Source of the DNA: Arthrobacter_E sp041360795
Lineage (GTDB): Bacteria > Actinomycetota > Actinomycetes > Actinomycetales > Micrococcaceae
Reading direction: 5' to 3'
DNA length: 64,000 nt
Assembly (NCBI RefSeq): GCF_041360795.1
Contig: NZ_JBFUPW010000001.1
Span: 248,001-312,000 of the forward strand
The notes under the pieces were generated by a model. That model was not told the origin of the DNA and did not search any database. It saw nothing but the letters and a program-made list of their open reading frames with translations. Position 1 is the stretch's first letter. The number at the start of each line of letters is the position of its first letter. Below are positions 32,330-40,943 of this stretch, piece by piece. The position numbers and the translations under genes are program-made.

Positions 32330-33715
32330 ATGAAGTACGCGGAGTCCGTCCTGGACCTGATCGGCAACACGCCCCTCATCAAGCTCAACCACGTGACGGA
32401 GGGCATCGAAGCCACCGTCCTGGTCAAGCTCGAATACCTCAACCCTGGCGGTTCCATCAAGGACCGTATCGCGGCCAAGATGGTCGCGGAGGCGGAGGCG
32501 AGCGGGAAGCTCCAGCCCGGCGGCACCATCGTGGAGCCCACCAGCGGGAACACCGGTGTGGGCCTGGCTCTCGTGGCCCAGCAGAAGGGCTACAAGTGCA
32601 TCTTCGTGGTCCCGGACAAGGTGGGCGAGGACAAGCGCGCCGTCCTGGAGGCCTATGGCGCGGAAGTCGTGGTGACCCCCACCTCCGTGGCACCGGACAG
32701 CCCGCAGAGCTACTACGGGGTGTCGGACCGCCTGGTCCGTGAGATCCCCGGCGCCTACAAGCCGGACCAGTTCTCCAACCCTGCCGCCCCCGGCAGCCAC
32801 TACGAGTCCACCGGTCCCGAAATCTGGCAGGACACCGACGGCAGGATCACGCATGTGGTGATCGGCGCGGGCACCGGAGGCACCATCACCGGCACGGGCC
32901 GGTACCTCAAGGAGGTCTCCGCGGACCGTCCCGAGGCCGAGGGTGGACGGGTCAAGGTCATCGGCGCGGACCCCGAGGGCTCGGTCTACTCCGGTGGCAC
33001 GGGACGTCCTTACTTCGTCGAGGGCGTGGGCGAGGACATGTGGCCCGGCAACTATGACAAGTCCGTGCCGGATGAGGTCATCGCCGTCTCCGACGCCGAC
33101 TCCTTCGCCATGACCCGCAGGCTCGCCCGTGAAGAGGGTCTCCTGGTGGGCGGTTCCAGCGGCATGGCGGTGGTCGCCGCCCTGCGTGCGGCGAAGGATC
33201 TCCCGAAGGAGGCCGTGGTGGTGGTGATCCTCCCGGACTCCGGACGTGGCTACCTCGCCAAGATCTTCAACGACCAGTGGATGCGCTCCTACGGCTTCCT
33301 GCCGGGTGCGGAAGAGGACACCGTGGGTGCGATCCTGGAGTCCAAGAAGGGTTCCATGCCGGACCTGGTCCACATCCACCCCAACGAATCCGTCCGTGAC
33401 GTCATCAACATCATGAACGAATACGGCGTGGACCACATCCCGGTACTCTCCGCCGAACCGCCCGTGGTGATGGGCGAGGTCCTGGGCTCCGTGGATGAGC
33501 GGACCCTGACCAGCAAGCTCTTCCGCGGCGAAGCCAAGATGACGGACAAGATCGCCGATCACATGGGGGAGAAACTGCCCGTGATCGGTTCGCTCGAGTC
33601 CATCTCCGCGGCCCGTGCCCTGCTCTCCGAGTCGGACACCATCATGGTGACCTTCGTCGGAGCCCCCGTGGGCATCGTGACCCGTCACGATCTCCTCGCC
33701 TACCTCAGCAACTAG
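32330..33715 (+). CDS. cbs: Cystathionine beta-synthase
   Basis: 461 aa from ATG 32330; the frame extends upstream but without homology. The PLP domain has Lys44 in NPGGSIKDR, the substrate loop PTSGNTG, and GTGGTITG binding the PLP phosphate. The C-terminal 120 residues hold two CBS motifs (SVRDVINIMNEYGVDHIPV and the block ending GIVTRHDLLAYL). It condenses serine with homocysteine to cystathionine, the first step of reverse transsulfuration. The next gene, 36 nt on, encodes the second-step enzyme. Confidence 0.93.
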   Translation: MKYAESVLDLIGNTPLIKLNHVTEGIEATVLVKLEYLNPGGSIKDRIAAKMVAEAEASGKLQPGGTIVEPTSGNTGVGLALVAQQKGYKCIFVVPDKVGEDKRAVLEAYGAEVVVTPTSVAPDSPQSYYGVSDRLVREIPGAYKPDQFSNPAAPGSHYESTGPEIWQDTDGRITHVVIGAGTGGTITGTGRYLKEVSADRPEAEGGRVKVIGADPEGSVYSGGTGRPYFVEGVGEDMWPGNYDKSVPDEVIAVSDADSFAMTRRLAREEGLLVGGSSGMAVVAALRAAKDLPKEAVVVVILPDSGRGYLAKIFNDQWMRSYGFLPGAEEDTVGAILESKKGSMPDLVHIHPNESVRDVINIMNEYGVDHIPVLSAEPPVVMGEVLGSVDERTLTSKLFRGEAKMTDKIADHMGEKLPVIGSLESISAARALLSESDTIMVTFVGAPVGIVTRHDLLAYLSN

Positions 33716-33751
33716 TGCCCACCGGCAAACGCCTCATGGAAGGGAAAACCC

Positions 33752-34918
33752 ATGTCCCACGCAGCTGACCGCACCGCGGGCTTCAACACCACCGCAGTCC
33801 ACGCGGGCCAGGCCTTCGAACCCCGGACCGGCGCCGTGGTTCCGCCCCTGCACTTCTCCTCCACCTATGCCCAGGACGGGATCGGCGGCCTGCGTGACGG
33901 CTACGAATACGGCCGCGGCGGCAACCCCACCCGTGACGCACTCCAGGAGCAGCTGGCTGCCGTCGAAGGCGGGAAGTACGCCTACTCCTTCGGCTCCGGG
34001 CTGGCCGCGGAGGACGCCCTCATCCGGGCCCTCTGCCGTCCGGGGGACCACATCGTGCTCGGCAACGACGCCTACGGTGGCACGTACCGCCTGATCTCCC
34101 GCATCCACGGGGACTGGGGCATCGGGAACACCGCCGTGAACCTGGCGGATCTGGAAGCCGCCGCCCAGGCCGTGCGCGACAACCAGACCCGCCTGCTCTG
34201 GGTGGAGACCCCCTCGAACCCCATGATGCGCATCAGCGACATCGCGGCGCTCGCAGACATCGCCCATGACGCCGGTGCCCTTCTGGTGGTGGACAACACC
34301 TTCGCCTCGCCGTACCTGCAGAACCCGCTCGCACTGGGTGCTGACATCGTCATCCACTCCACCACCAAGTACATCGGCGGCCACTCCGATGTGGTGGGTG
34401 GCGCCGTGGTGCTCAACGACGAGGAACTGGCTCAGAAGGTGCAGTTCCTGCAGTTCGCCGCCGGTGGTGTCTCGGGCCCGATGGACGCGTTCCTCACCAC
34501 CCGCGGCTTGAAGACGCTGGGCGTGCGCATGGACCGGCACTGCGAGAACGGCCAGGCCGTGGCCGAATGGCTGCTCACCCGTCCCGAGGTGGAGGCCGTG
34601 CTGTACCCGGGCCTGCCGGATCACCCCGGTCACGAGCTCGCCGCGAAGCAGATGCGCGGTTTCGGTGGCATGGTGTCCGTGCAGTTCAAGGGCGGCGCCG
34701 AGGCGGCTCGTAAGGTGGCCGAGTCCACCCGGGTGTTCACGCTGGCGGAGTCCCTGGGCGGCATCGAGTCCCTCATGAACTACCCGGCCGAGATGACCCA
34801 CGCCTCGGTCAAGGGCACCGAGCTGGCCGTCCCGGACAACCTGCTGCGCCTCTCCTGCGGCATTGAGGACATCGAGGATCTCCTGGCGGACCTGGAACAG
34901 GCTTTCAGCCAGCTCTGA
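33752..34918 (+). CDS. metB: Cystathionine gamma-synthase/lyase (Cys/Met PLP enzyme)
   Basis: 388 aa. The Cys/Met-metabolism PLP family signature surrounds Lys206 (HSTTKYIGGHSDVVGG), with YGRGGNPT and ETPSNP also present. Synthase and lyase cannot be separated by eye. Its place directly behind cystathionine beta-synthase argues for gamma-lyase activity (cystathionine to cysteine) in vivo, while the sequence type is usually annotated MetB. GAAGGGA precedes the ATG. A long hairpin at 34931 ends the operon. Confidence 0.9.
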   Translation: MSHAADRTAGFNTTAVHAGQAFEPRTGAVVPPLHFSSTYAQDGIGGLRDGYEYGRGGNPTRDALQEQLAAVEGGKYAYSFGSGLAAEDALIRALCRPGDHIVLGNDAYGGTYRLISRIHGDWGIGNTAVNLADLEAAAQAVRDNQTRLLWVETPSNPMMRISDIAALADIAHDAGALLVVDNTFASPYLQNPLALGADIVIHSTTKYIGGHSDVVGGAVVLNDEELAQKVQFLQFAAGGVSGPMDAFLTTRGLKTLGVRMDRHCENGQAVAEWLLTRPEVEAVLYPGLPDHPGHELAAKQMRGFGGMVSVQFKGGAEAARKVAESTRVFTLAESLGGIESLMNYPAEMTHASVKGTELAVPDNLLRLSCGIEDIEDLLADLEQAFSQL

Positions 34919-34930
34919 GACTCTGACCAG

Positions 34931-34984
34931 AAGCGCCGGTCGAGCATGCTGATCCCCTCCGGGATGGTGCTCGGCCGGCGTTTC
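34931..34984 (+). terminator. Terminator of the cbs-metB operon
   Basis: An imperfect long stem: AGCGCCGG-TCGAGCA on the left pairs with TGCTCGGCCGGCGTT on the right, with GATCCC/GGGATG nearer the loop. It starts 12 nt after the metB stop and ends in TTT. Confidence 0.7.
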
Positions 34985-35036
34985 GCGTTGGGGAGGGGTT
35001 GGAGGGTACTGAACCGGCCGTTGGTATCGTTGCGGG

Positions 35037-35594
35037 ATGACGGCGGGCAGGTCTGGAATCTTTCTCAACGGCTCCTACGGGGTGGGCAAGACCTCGGTGC
35101 TTGACCACGTCGGAGACCGTTTCGCGGAGGCAGAGCTGCCTTTTGCTCTATTCGACGTCGATTGGTTCCACCGTTCGTGGCCGGTGGCTCCGGACGACCC
35201 GGGAAACGTTCGGGTCGAGGCGGAGAACGTACGAGCCGTGTGGAACAACTATCAGCGCAGCGGTCCCAGGACGCCGATCATTGCGGGGATCATCGAAACC
35301 GTTCGCGATCAGAAACGGTACGAGGAGTGCCTCGGAGTCAAGCTGTTCGTGGCGCATCTGACGGCATCACCCCAAGTGGCCACCGAGAGACTCCGAGGCA
35401 GATATCCGAGTACTCGGAATGAAGCGCTGAACTGGCACCTCGAGCGCCATCAGGCACTCTCCGAATACCTTCAGGCGGAGGGCCCTCACGGTCTCATCAT
35501 TGATACTGACGATGTGACCCCGGAGCATGTCGCTTCCGTGGTCTTTGAGCAGTTCACGTCCAGGATTCACGCGGAGCACGGGGCTGAGTGTTAA
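35037..35594 (+). CDS. P-loop NTPase, kinase-like
   Basis: 185 aa with Walker A GSYGVGKTS at residues 12-20 and FDVDWFH as a likely Walker B/acceptor region. Short AAA-type P-loop proteins of this form resemble small-molecule or nucleotide kinases. The substrate is unknown. It opens a region of visibly lower GC than the flanks and has no clear operon partner. Confidence 0.7.
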   Translation: MTAGRSGIFLNGSYGVGKTSVLDHVGDRFAEAELPFALFDVDWFHRSWPVAPDDPGNVRVEAENVRAVWNNYQRSGPRTPIIAGIIETVRDQKRYEECLGVKLFVAHLTASPQVATERLRGRYPSTRNEALNWHLERHQALSEYLQAEGPHGLIIDTDDVTPEHVASVVFEQFTSRIHAEHGAEC

Positions 35595-35668
35595 ACCACG
35601 GCTAAGGCTTCCCGGCAAAGTATCTGTGCGATGCCCTGAGCCAAGTTCGGTGGGTTATTTAGTGTCCG

Positions 35669-35674
35669 TAAAGT
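35669..35674 (+). promoter_or_regulatory. Possible -10 element before the methyltransferase gene
   Basis: TAAAGT lies 22 nt upstream of the ATG, with a weak TTCGGT 17 nt further up (35646-35651). There is no Shine-Dalgarno at the methyltransferase start. Confidence 0.25.
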
Positions 35675-35696
35675 TCGTGACTTCGCTGATGGCAAG

Positions 35697-36542
35697 ATGG
35701 ATCGCATGACGACGCCAGAGAAGTCGCTCTCCGCATCCCATCCGCTGCCTGGACACAGGGGAGAGGCGGGCCGCCCGTGGCAGTCGCTTGCGTCCGACTA
35801 TGAAGCAGCTCGGTCGCGAGCGGATTCCCTGGACAGCTTGGTCGAGTGGCCAGCCCAGCGGGCCATGCTGGGGGATGTGAGCGGGTTGAGTATCCTCGAT
35901 CTCGGTTGTGGAAATGGTGGAAAACTCGCTTCACTGGCACAGGCAGGTGCGGCGCAATGCGTCGGCATTGATATCAGTGGTGAGTTTGTCACCGAACACT
36001 TGGACTCACTCGAACTTGTCTCCGCGGACTTCAATAGTTTCGACTCACTGCACGAGGTTGAGGGCCGGAAGTTTGACCGTATCCTGTTCCTGCAGTCGTT
36101 CGGATATGCGAAGGATCCCGTTGGGATACTGAGGCGCGCCCGGGCCGTGTTGAATGACGATGGCTTCATCCTTCTCACCCGGACCCAGCCTCTTCGTTAT
36201 GCTCTGGAGCGAGCTGAGGTGAATGACACTCTCGTTGGCGATGAGTACTTCGCTTCTGGCGAGTTCACGTATGCCAGTGGGTGGAACCGCGACATCTCCA
36301 TGACCAAACAGCGGTATACGATCTCGAATCTGCTCAACACGATCGCGCAGGCGGGGCTGTGGATCGAGGCAGCTGAGGAGCCTTCGCTCTCTGATGAGCA
36401 AAAGCGGGACTTCCCCGAGAAACATGCGTGGGCCAATAAGTACCTCGCCGGGATCCTGATGTTCAAGCTGAGGCCGCTGACAGAGGTCGGCGGCCTGTGC
36501 CAGTCACCGATGAGCGGTACGAGCCTCGGCGGTGTCGGCTGA
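35697..36542 (+). CDS. Class I SAM-dependent methyltransferase
   Basis: 281 aa (ATG 35706 would remove three residues). The SAM motif I DLGCGNG is at 68-74, GIDIS follows as motif II, and FDRILFLQSF and AVLNDDGFILLTRTQP match the later Rossmann strands. The C-terminal part (YTISNLLNTIAQAGLWIEAAEEP) is the usual closing region of small-molecule methyltransferases. The substrate is unknown. GC content is near 54 %, well below the window average, which suggests transfer. Confidence 0.8.
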   Translation: MDRMTTPEKSLSASHPLPGHRGEAGRPWQSLASDYEAARSRADSLDSLVEWPAQRAMLGDVSGLSILDLGCGNGGKLASLAQAGAAQCVGIDISGEFVTEHLDSLELVSADFNSFDSLHEVEGRKFDRILFLQSFGYAKDPVGILRRARAVLNDDGFILLTRTQPLRYALERAEVNDTLVGDEYFASGEFTYASGWNRDISMTKQRYTISNLLNTIAQAGLWIEAAEEPSLSDEQKRDFPEKHAWANKYLAGILMFKLRPLTEVGGLCQSPMSGTSLGGVG

Positions 36543-36618
36543 CCTCAGCAATCAGGGTTGAGGCCGGAAGGGCACCCGAAAGTAACCTGGTTGCCGGAAG
36601 TAACGGATTGGCGGTTTG

Positions 36619-37443
36619 ATGAGCTTCGAGAGAGAAGACCTTCATTGGGCTCGGCCCGTGGTGGGCGGGCCGACCGGCGTTCTCGTGCTGGCCGGGTCAA
36701 GTGGCCGGATCGATGCTGGACGCGCAGATGTTCTTGCCGCTTCCGGGGCGACTGCTCTGGCGATTCGATGGTTTGGAGGCACCCACCAGCCCGCTGCGCC
36801 TCGCGAGATACGTCTGGAAACGTTCGTCGAAGCGCTCGATCTCCTAGCGAAAGAATGCGATCAAGTGGCGATACTGGGGCTTTCCTATGGTGCGGAAGCC
36901 GCTCTCCTGACGGCGACCCGGGATTCGAGAGTGACCGCGGTGATCGCGGTGTCGCCTACGGATGTCGTCTGGGAAGGGGCACGATCGAGTGCCGTCGATA
37001 GCTCGACGAGCAAGTGGACGTGGCGGGATGAACCTGTTCCGTTCGTACCATTCGACCGGACGTGGAGCGCCCTTGAGGACCCGCCTGCCTTCGCTCCGTA
37101 TTACCGACAGAGCAGACAGATCGCCTCTGCTCGGATCGTCGAGTCGGCTCGAATACCCGTCGAGCGATTCACAGGGGATCTGGTTCTGATCGCTGGAGGA
37201 GATGACCAGGTCTGGCCGAGTCTCGAGTACGCGCGGAACATGGCGGATGTGAGAAGCCATCATGGCCTGAAGACTGCGCTGATTAGCGACGAAACTGCCG
37301 GCCATCAGGTGGTCTTTCCCGGGGAACTCGCGACCCACTCAGCGCGGCCGTACAGAATCGGTGGGAGCCCCTTGGCAGCCGAACGCCTGGGCGCTTCAGC
37401 CTGGCCGACTATTCAGACGGCGTTGGGGCTGGGGAAGGACTGA
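36619..37443 (+). CDS. Alpha/beta hydrolase, acyl-CoA thioesterase/BAAT C-terminal type
   Basis: 274 aa from ATG 36619. The nucleophile elbow is GLSYGAE (Ser89), the acid is likely in AGGDDQVW, and the His is in TAGHQV, giving a Ser-Asp-His triad. The order matches the BAAT C-terminal domain found in bacterial acyl-CoA thioesterase relatives. No N-terminal immunoglobulin-like domain is present, so it is a stand-alone hydrolase. It is in the low-GC patch. Confidence 0.75.
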   Translation: MSFEREDLHWARPVVGGPTGVLVLAGSSGRIDAGRADVLAASGATALAIRWFGGTHQPAAPREIRLETFVEALDLLAKECDQVAILGLSYGAEAALLTATRDSRVTAVIAVSPTDVVWEGARSSAVDSSTSKWTWRDEPVPFVPFDRTWSALEDPPAFAPYYRQSRQIASARIVESARIPVERFTGDLVLIAGGDDQVWPSLEYARNMADVRSHHGLKTALISDETAGHQVVFPGELATHSARPYRIGGSPLAAERLGASAWPTIQTALGLGKD

Positions 37444-37748
37444 CACCCGCCGCACGCTTCGAGCGATCGCGCCGCGCTGGTCTACCGTTCCTGGTCCAGT
37501 CCACGCCAATGCGGTTCCATCTGGGTCAGTGTTCCTAAAGGTGTTGTCCGAGGCATTTGGAACCGTTGTTCTTCGTCTCCAAAAGTCTGTTCTCGCCATT
37601 TGGGCAGTCGCCGCCACCTTCCCGCGACAGCCCAAGTCCCTTCAGAAGTGGATGGCAGATCGCGTCTCTCATCGGAACAGACGGGCGACGATCGTTCCTC
37701 GCCAGCTGCACGATGAACAGATGGTCACCACGTGAATCGCGATTAGTC
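37444..37748. other. Intergenic stretch without a recognisable gene
   Basis: About 305 nt between the hydrolase gene and the convergent hypothetical gene. Short overlapping frames exist on both strands but show no family pattern, no ribosome site and no regular codon use. Base composition stays low in GC, like the genes to its left. It may hold decayed sequence, but I see nothing I can name. Confidence 0.5.
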
Positions 37749-38237
37749 CTACGGCGGCCAGGAGCCTCTCAGGAGCAACACCGCTTCGTCTGTGATCCGC
37801 GTCTGGTAATGGTCGCGGCCAAAGTTCCAGGAAGGGTTCCAGTCCTCCCACTCGTTCACGGCGAGGAGCATCGGTTGAAGGACCTCAGGGAAGCCGAGTT
37901 CCATCCAGCCGTGGAACCAGATTTTTCGCCCGGCAACCTCTGGCTCCAGCGTCCCGTCCGTGATCTGCTCGCACCACCATCGGACCAGATTCCACCGCTC
38001 GGCTGAGAAATCGAGTGGCTCTGTCGGGGTAAGCGCCAACTCGGCGACGACGTCGTGGAACAGCTCCTGAGCCTCGCCTTCCTCCCGCCGCGAAAGACCA
38101 GCCAGCAGGGAGAGCGACGGCGAGTCCACGCCGTCGAGCAGGGCTTGCACGCCGGCGGCGATCAGCACGTCCGCCCCGACGGGCACGTTGAGTGCTTCGC
38201 TGACGGCGAGCAGGCGAAGGGTTGCGATCGCGTTCAC
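37749..38237 (-). CDS. Hypothetical protein, 162 aa
   Basis: A soluble, acidic, Trp-rich protein. The N-terminal half has a hydrophobic helix-rich stretch (VPVGADVLIAAGVQALLDG). The C-terminal half has WWCEQITDGTLEPEVAGRKIW and a final NWEDWNP-like tryptophan cluster. No family is recognised. The ATG is at 38237. It lies 31 nt downstream of the DUF2750 gene on the same strand and may be cotranscribed. Confidence 0.6.
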   Translation of the reverse strand: MNAIATLRLLAVSEALNVPVGADVLIAAGVQALLDGVDSPSLSLLAGLSRREEGEAQELFHDVVAELALTPTEPLDFSAERWNLVRWWCEQITDGTLEPEVAGRKIWFHGWMELGFPEVLQPMLLAVNEWEDWNPSWNFGRDHYQTRITDEAVLLLRGSWPP

Positions 38238-38268
38238 GGAATGAGTCTGTCACCCCGAACCGTCAACG

Positions 38269-38640
38269 TCAGTTCGTTTCCGTTCCCAGAGTTTCCAGCG
38301 TTTCCAGAGTGTCCGCCACCACCTGAGCGGGCACATCGAATCCAGTCGCACGGGGCCCTGACCAGTTGAGCCCGACGAGGATTCCATCGCGGTCAAGGCC
38401 GGGGAGCCAATCCTCCGTCCACCGCTCCAGCGGCAGCGAAACCACCTCAAAGTCGCGGTACGCGGGGATCGACGTGATGACGCGTTCCGCACGGCTGAGC
38501 AGCGACCAGAATGGCATGGTTCGGTGACCGTCGGAGCCTTCAGGGGCTGGGAATCCGTTCTGATCACGAACAGTCCACACCTCTTGATGCTCGATGACCT
38601 CCCGGTAGAACGCGCTCGCGTGCGCGGCACTGATGCTCAC
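38269..38640 (-). CDS. DUF2750 family protein
   Basis: 123 aa from GTG 38640, chosen because GAGGA lies 8 nt upstream; ATG 38649 overlaps that site and the longer ORF to 38805 has no homology. The DUF2750 pattern is clear: ASAFYREVIEHQEVWTVRD, then PFWSLLSRAERVI, and WTEDWLPGLDRDGILVGLNWSG. The family's function is unknown; related domains occur among immunity-type proteins. Confidence 0.75.
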   Translation of the reverse strand: MSISAAHASAFYREVIEHQEVWTVRDQNGFPAPEGSDGHRTMPFWSLLSRAERVITSIPAYRDFEVVSLPLERWTEDWLPGLDRDGILVGLNWSGPRATGFDVPAQVVADTLETLETLGTETN

Positions 38641-38846
38641 AGAGCACATCCTCGCAGATTGTGGGGCGGACCGGCCGGCCTGCGCGCCGAACCGCCTGGA
38701 GTCTAGGCTGGTCATGACCGCGACGCCGGCACGCGAGTGACTGCAACAAGGAGGCCGCCCAGCGGGATTCCAAGTGTCGGTGAGCAGCAGAACGGCCTTT
38801 GCCAAGGTCTGGAACGACGATGTCCAACAGATGAGGAGTCCACGGA

Positions 38847-39626
38847 ATGACCACCTCTTTCACTGCAGGATCACCCTGCTGGGTCGAGACGCTTCAGCCC
38901 GACCCGGAAACCGCGACGTCCTTCTACGGTGAGCTGTTCGGCTGGACGTTCGATGAGGTGGGGCCGGTCGGCTCCCGCGTCGCGCGTCTCGACGGGAGGC
39001 GCGTGGCCGGCGTCGCGCAGGCACCGCCGATCCTCGACCGGGGCGCCTGGGTGATGTACGTCCTGGTGGCCGATCTGGACGCGACGGTCGACGCCGTCCA
39101 GGAAGCCGGTGGCACAGTTCTCGCCGGACCCCTGGAGATCCGGGAGGGTGAGCGCACGGCGCTCTTCACGGACCCGGCAGGCGCGGCCTTCGGAGCACGC
39201 GAAGGCAACGCCCCGACCATGAGCGAAGCCGTCGATGTGCCTGATGCCTGGCAGATGAGCGCACTGCACACCCCCGACGTCGAGGCGGCACAGAGGTTCT
39301 ACGCCGCGGTCTTCGGGTGGCGGATGGAGCCGGTGCCCGGGTCGGCGCTCGTCCTCTGGCGCCTGGACGGCAGCACCCGCAAGGCCTCCGATCCGACCCT
39401 TCCCGACGACGTGGTCGCCGTGGCCACCCAAACCCCCGCCGCCTCGGGCGTGCCGACCCATTGGGCGATCAATGTGCAGGCCGCCGACGCCGACGACATC
39501 GCGCGCCGTGTCGTCGAGCTCGGCGGGTCCGTGCTCATGCCTCCGATGGATGCGCCGGGCTTCCGGAACGCTCTGATCGCGGACCCTCAGGGTGGCGTGC
39601 TCGCCGTCAGCCAGACTGTCAGGTAA
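38847..39626 (+). CDS. VOC (glyoxalase/bleomycin-resistance) family protein
   Basis: 259 aa in two halves, each a beta-alpha-beta VOC module with the same opening (FYGELFGWTFDE at about 26 and FYAAVFGWRMEP at about 153). A Trp follows each module's first strand. This tandem form is common in actinobacteria; the substrate is unknown. The clpP locus starts 82 nt downstream on the same strand, behind its own operator. Confidence 0.82.
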   Translation: MTTSFTAGSPCWVETLQPDPETATSFYGELFGWTFDEVGPVGSRVARLDGRRVAGVAQAPPILDRGAWVMYVLVADLDATVDAVQEAGGTVLAGPLEIREGERTALFTDPAGAAFGAREGNAPTMSEAVDVPDAWQMSALHTPDVEAAQRFYAAVFGWRMEPVPGSALVLWRLDGSTRKASDPTLPDDVVAVATQTPAASGVPTHWAINVQAADADDIARRVVELGGSVLMPPMDAPGFRNALIADPQGGVLAVSQTVR

Positions 39627-39634
39627 CAGAGGTC

Positions 39635-39671
39635 TTCTCTGCTGTTGGCTGCTCTGCCCGTGGCAGAGAAC
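39635..39671 (+). promoter_or_regulatory. XRE-type operator sites upstream of clpP1
   Basis: A half-site TTCTCTGCTG (39635-39644) is followed by an inverted repeat CTGCTCTGCC-CGT-GGCAGAGAAC (39649-39671). These repeat the halves of the perfect palindrome before the XRE gene (41351-41373). The arms of the second site match at 8 of 10 positions. Confidence 0.6.
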
Positions 39672-39708
39672 GGCCCACGACCGGGGCGCCCAGGGTGACG
39701 ATGGCTTC

Positions 39709-40338
39709 ATGACTGATGCTCCGAAACAATCCCTCTTCTCCGAATCCATGCGGCGCGAGTTCTTCGAGCGCCGAGTCCTGGTCCTGGACGGCGTCCTTGA
39801 CGACGACAACGGCACCGTCCTCGCCACCCAGCTGATGCTGCTGGCCGCCGAGGACCCGTCGGCGGACATCGCCCTCTGGATCCATTCCCCGGGCGGCTCG
39901 GTTCCCGCGATGCTGGCCATCCGGGACATCATGCGTACCATCCCGAACGACGTCTCCACCCTCGCCCTCGGCATCGCCTGCAGCGCGGGGCAGTTCCTGC
40001 TCTCCTCCGGTGCCAAGGGCAAAAGGAAAGCCCTCCCACACGCGCGCATCCTGATGCATCAGGGCTCGGCGGGCATCGGTGGGACCGCGGTCGACATCGC
40101 CCTGCAGGCCGACGATCTTCGCCACATGCGCGACACGGTCCTCGGACTGATCGCCCAGGACACCGGCCAGTCGGTGGAGCAAATCCACGAGGACTCCCTG
40201 CACGACCACTGGTACACGGCGGAGGAGGCCAGGGCTTACGGCTTCGTCGACACCGTGGTGGGCTCCTTCGAGGACTTCCGGCCGTCGTCGCGCGTCGCCG
40301 CAGGCTTCGCCCATGCCACGGGAGGGGCCGTCCGATGA
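39709..40338 (+). CDS. ClpP-like protease subunit 1 (active triad)
   Basis: 209 aa from ATG 39709. The catalytic residues align with Escherichia coli ClpP: Ser92 (IACSAGQFLL), His117 (ILMHQGSAG) and Asp166 (LHDHWYTAEEA). ClpP assembles into a tetradecameric barrel that degrades proteins unfolded by ClpX/ClpC. Its stop overlaps the start of the second clpP gene (ATGA). An XRE gene is convergent downstream and its operator resembles sites before this gene. No ClpX or ClpC is in the window. Confidence 0.88.
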   Translation: MTDAPKQSLFSESMRREFFERRVLVLDGVLDDDNGTVLATQLMLLAAEDPSADIALWIHSPGGSVPAMLAIRDIMRTIPNDVSTLALGIACSAGQFLLSSGAKGKRKALPHARILMHQGSAGIGGTAVDIALQADDLRHMRDTVLGLIAQDTGQSVEQIHEDSLHDHWYTAEEARAYGFVDTVVGSFEDFRPSSRVAAGFAHATGGAVR

Positions 40339-40922
40339 GCAGCTACACGATCCCCAACGTCATCGCGCAGCATCCGCGCGGTGAACGCATCATGGATGTC
40401 TATTCGCACCTGCTCACCGAACGGGTGGTCTACCTCGGCACCGGGATCGACGCCGGTGTCGCCAACGCGCTCATCGCGCAGCTCCTGTATCTCGAGGCGC
40501 AGAACCCGGAGCACGACATCCAGCTTTACATCAACTGCGAGGGCGGCGATCCGAGCGCCATGCTCGCGATCTACGACACCATGACGTTCATCAAGCCGGA
40601 CGTGGCGACCACGTGCGTCGGGCAGGCCGTCGCGGTGGGAGCGGTGCTTCTCGCCGCCGGGGCGGCCGGCAAGAGAGCAGCGCTTCCGCACTCCCGCATC
40701 GTGCTCCACCAGCCCGCGGCACAGGGACGCGGAACGATTCCTGACCTCATCTTGCAGGCCGACGAGGTGATCCGCATCCGGTCGGACATCGAGGAGGCGC
40801 TCGCACTTCATACGGGCCAGAGTGTCGAGACCCTTCGCCGGGACACCGATCGGGATCGGACGTTCACCGCTCAGGCGGCGCGCGACTACGGCCTCCTGGA
40901 CCTCGTGATCACGAGCCGCTGA
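40335..40922 (+). CDS. ClpP-like subunit 2 with Ser-to-Ala at the active site
   Basis: 195 aa. It aligns along its whole length with ClpP: GQA-VAV-GAVLL where ClpP has GQA-ASM-GAFLL, so the nucleophile position is Ala100 (codon GCG). His125 (VLHQPAAQ) and Asp174 (DRDRTFTAQ) are kept. It is therefore probably proteolytically silent, like the ClpR subunits of cyanobacteria and plastids, and could form a mixed barrel with subunit 1. The preceding gene overlaps by 4 nt, so translation is coupled and near-equal amounts are likely. Confidence 0.88.
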   Translation: MSSYTIPNVIAQHPRGERIMDVYSHLLTERVVYLGTGIDAGVANALIAQLLYLEAQNPEHDIQLYINCEGGDPSAMLAIYDTMTFIKPDVATTCVGQAVAVGAVLLAAGAAGKRAALPHSRIVLHQPAAQGRGTIPDLILQADEVIRIRSDIEEALALHTGQSVETLRRDTDRDRTFTAQAARDYGLLDLVITSR

Positions 40923-40943
40923 GGGCCGCGCCGGGTGCGAGGT

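Noticed and set aside
37361..37735. 124-aa plus-strand frame after the hydrolase gene
   Set aside because: It overlaps the end of the hydrolase in another frame, has no ribosome site and no protein-like pattern.
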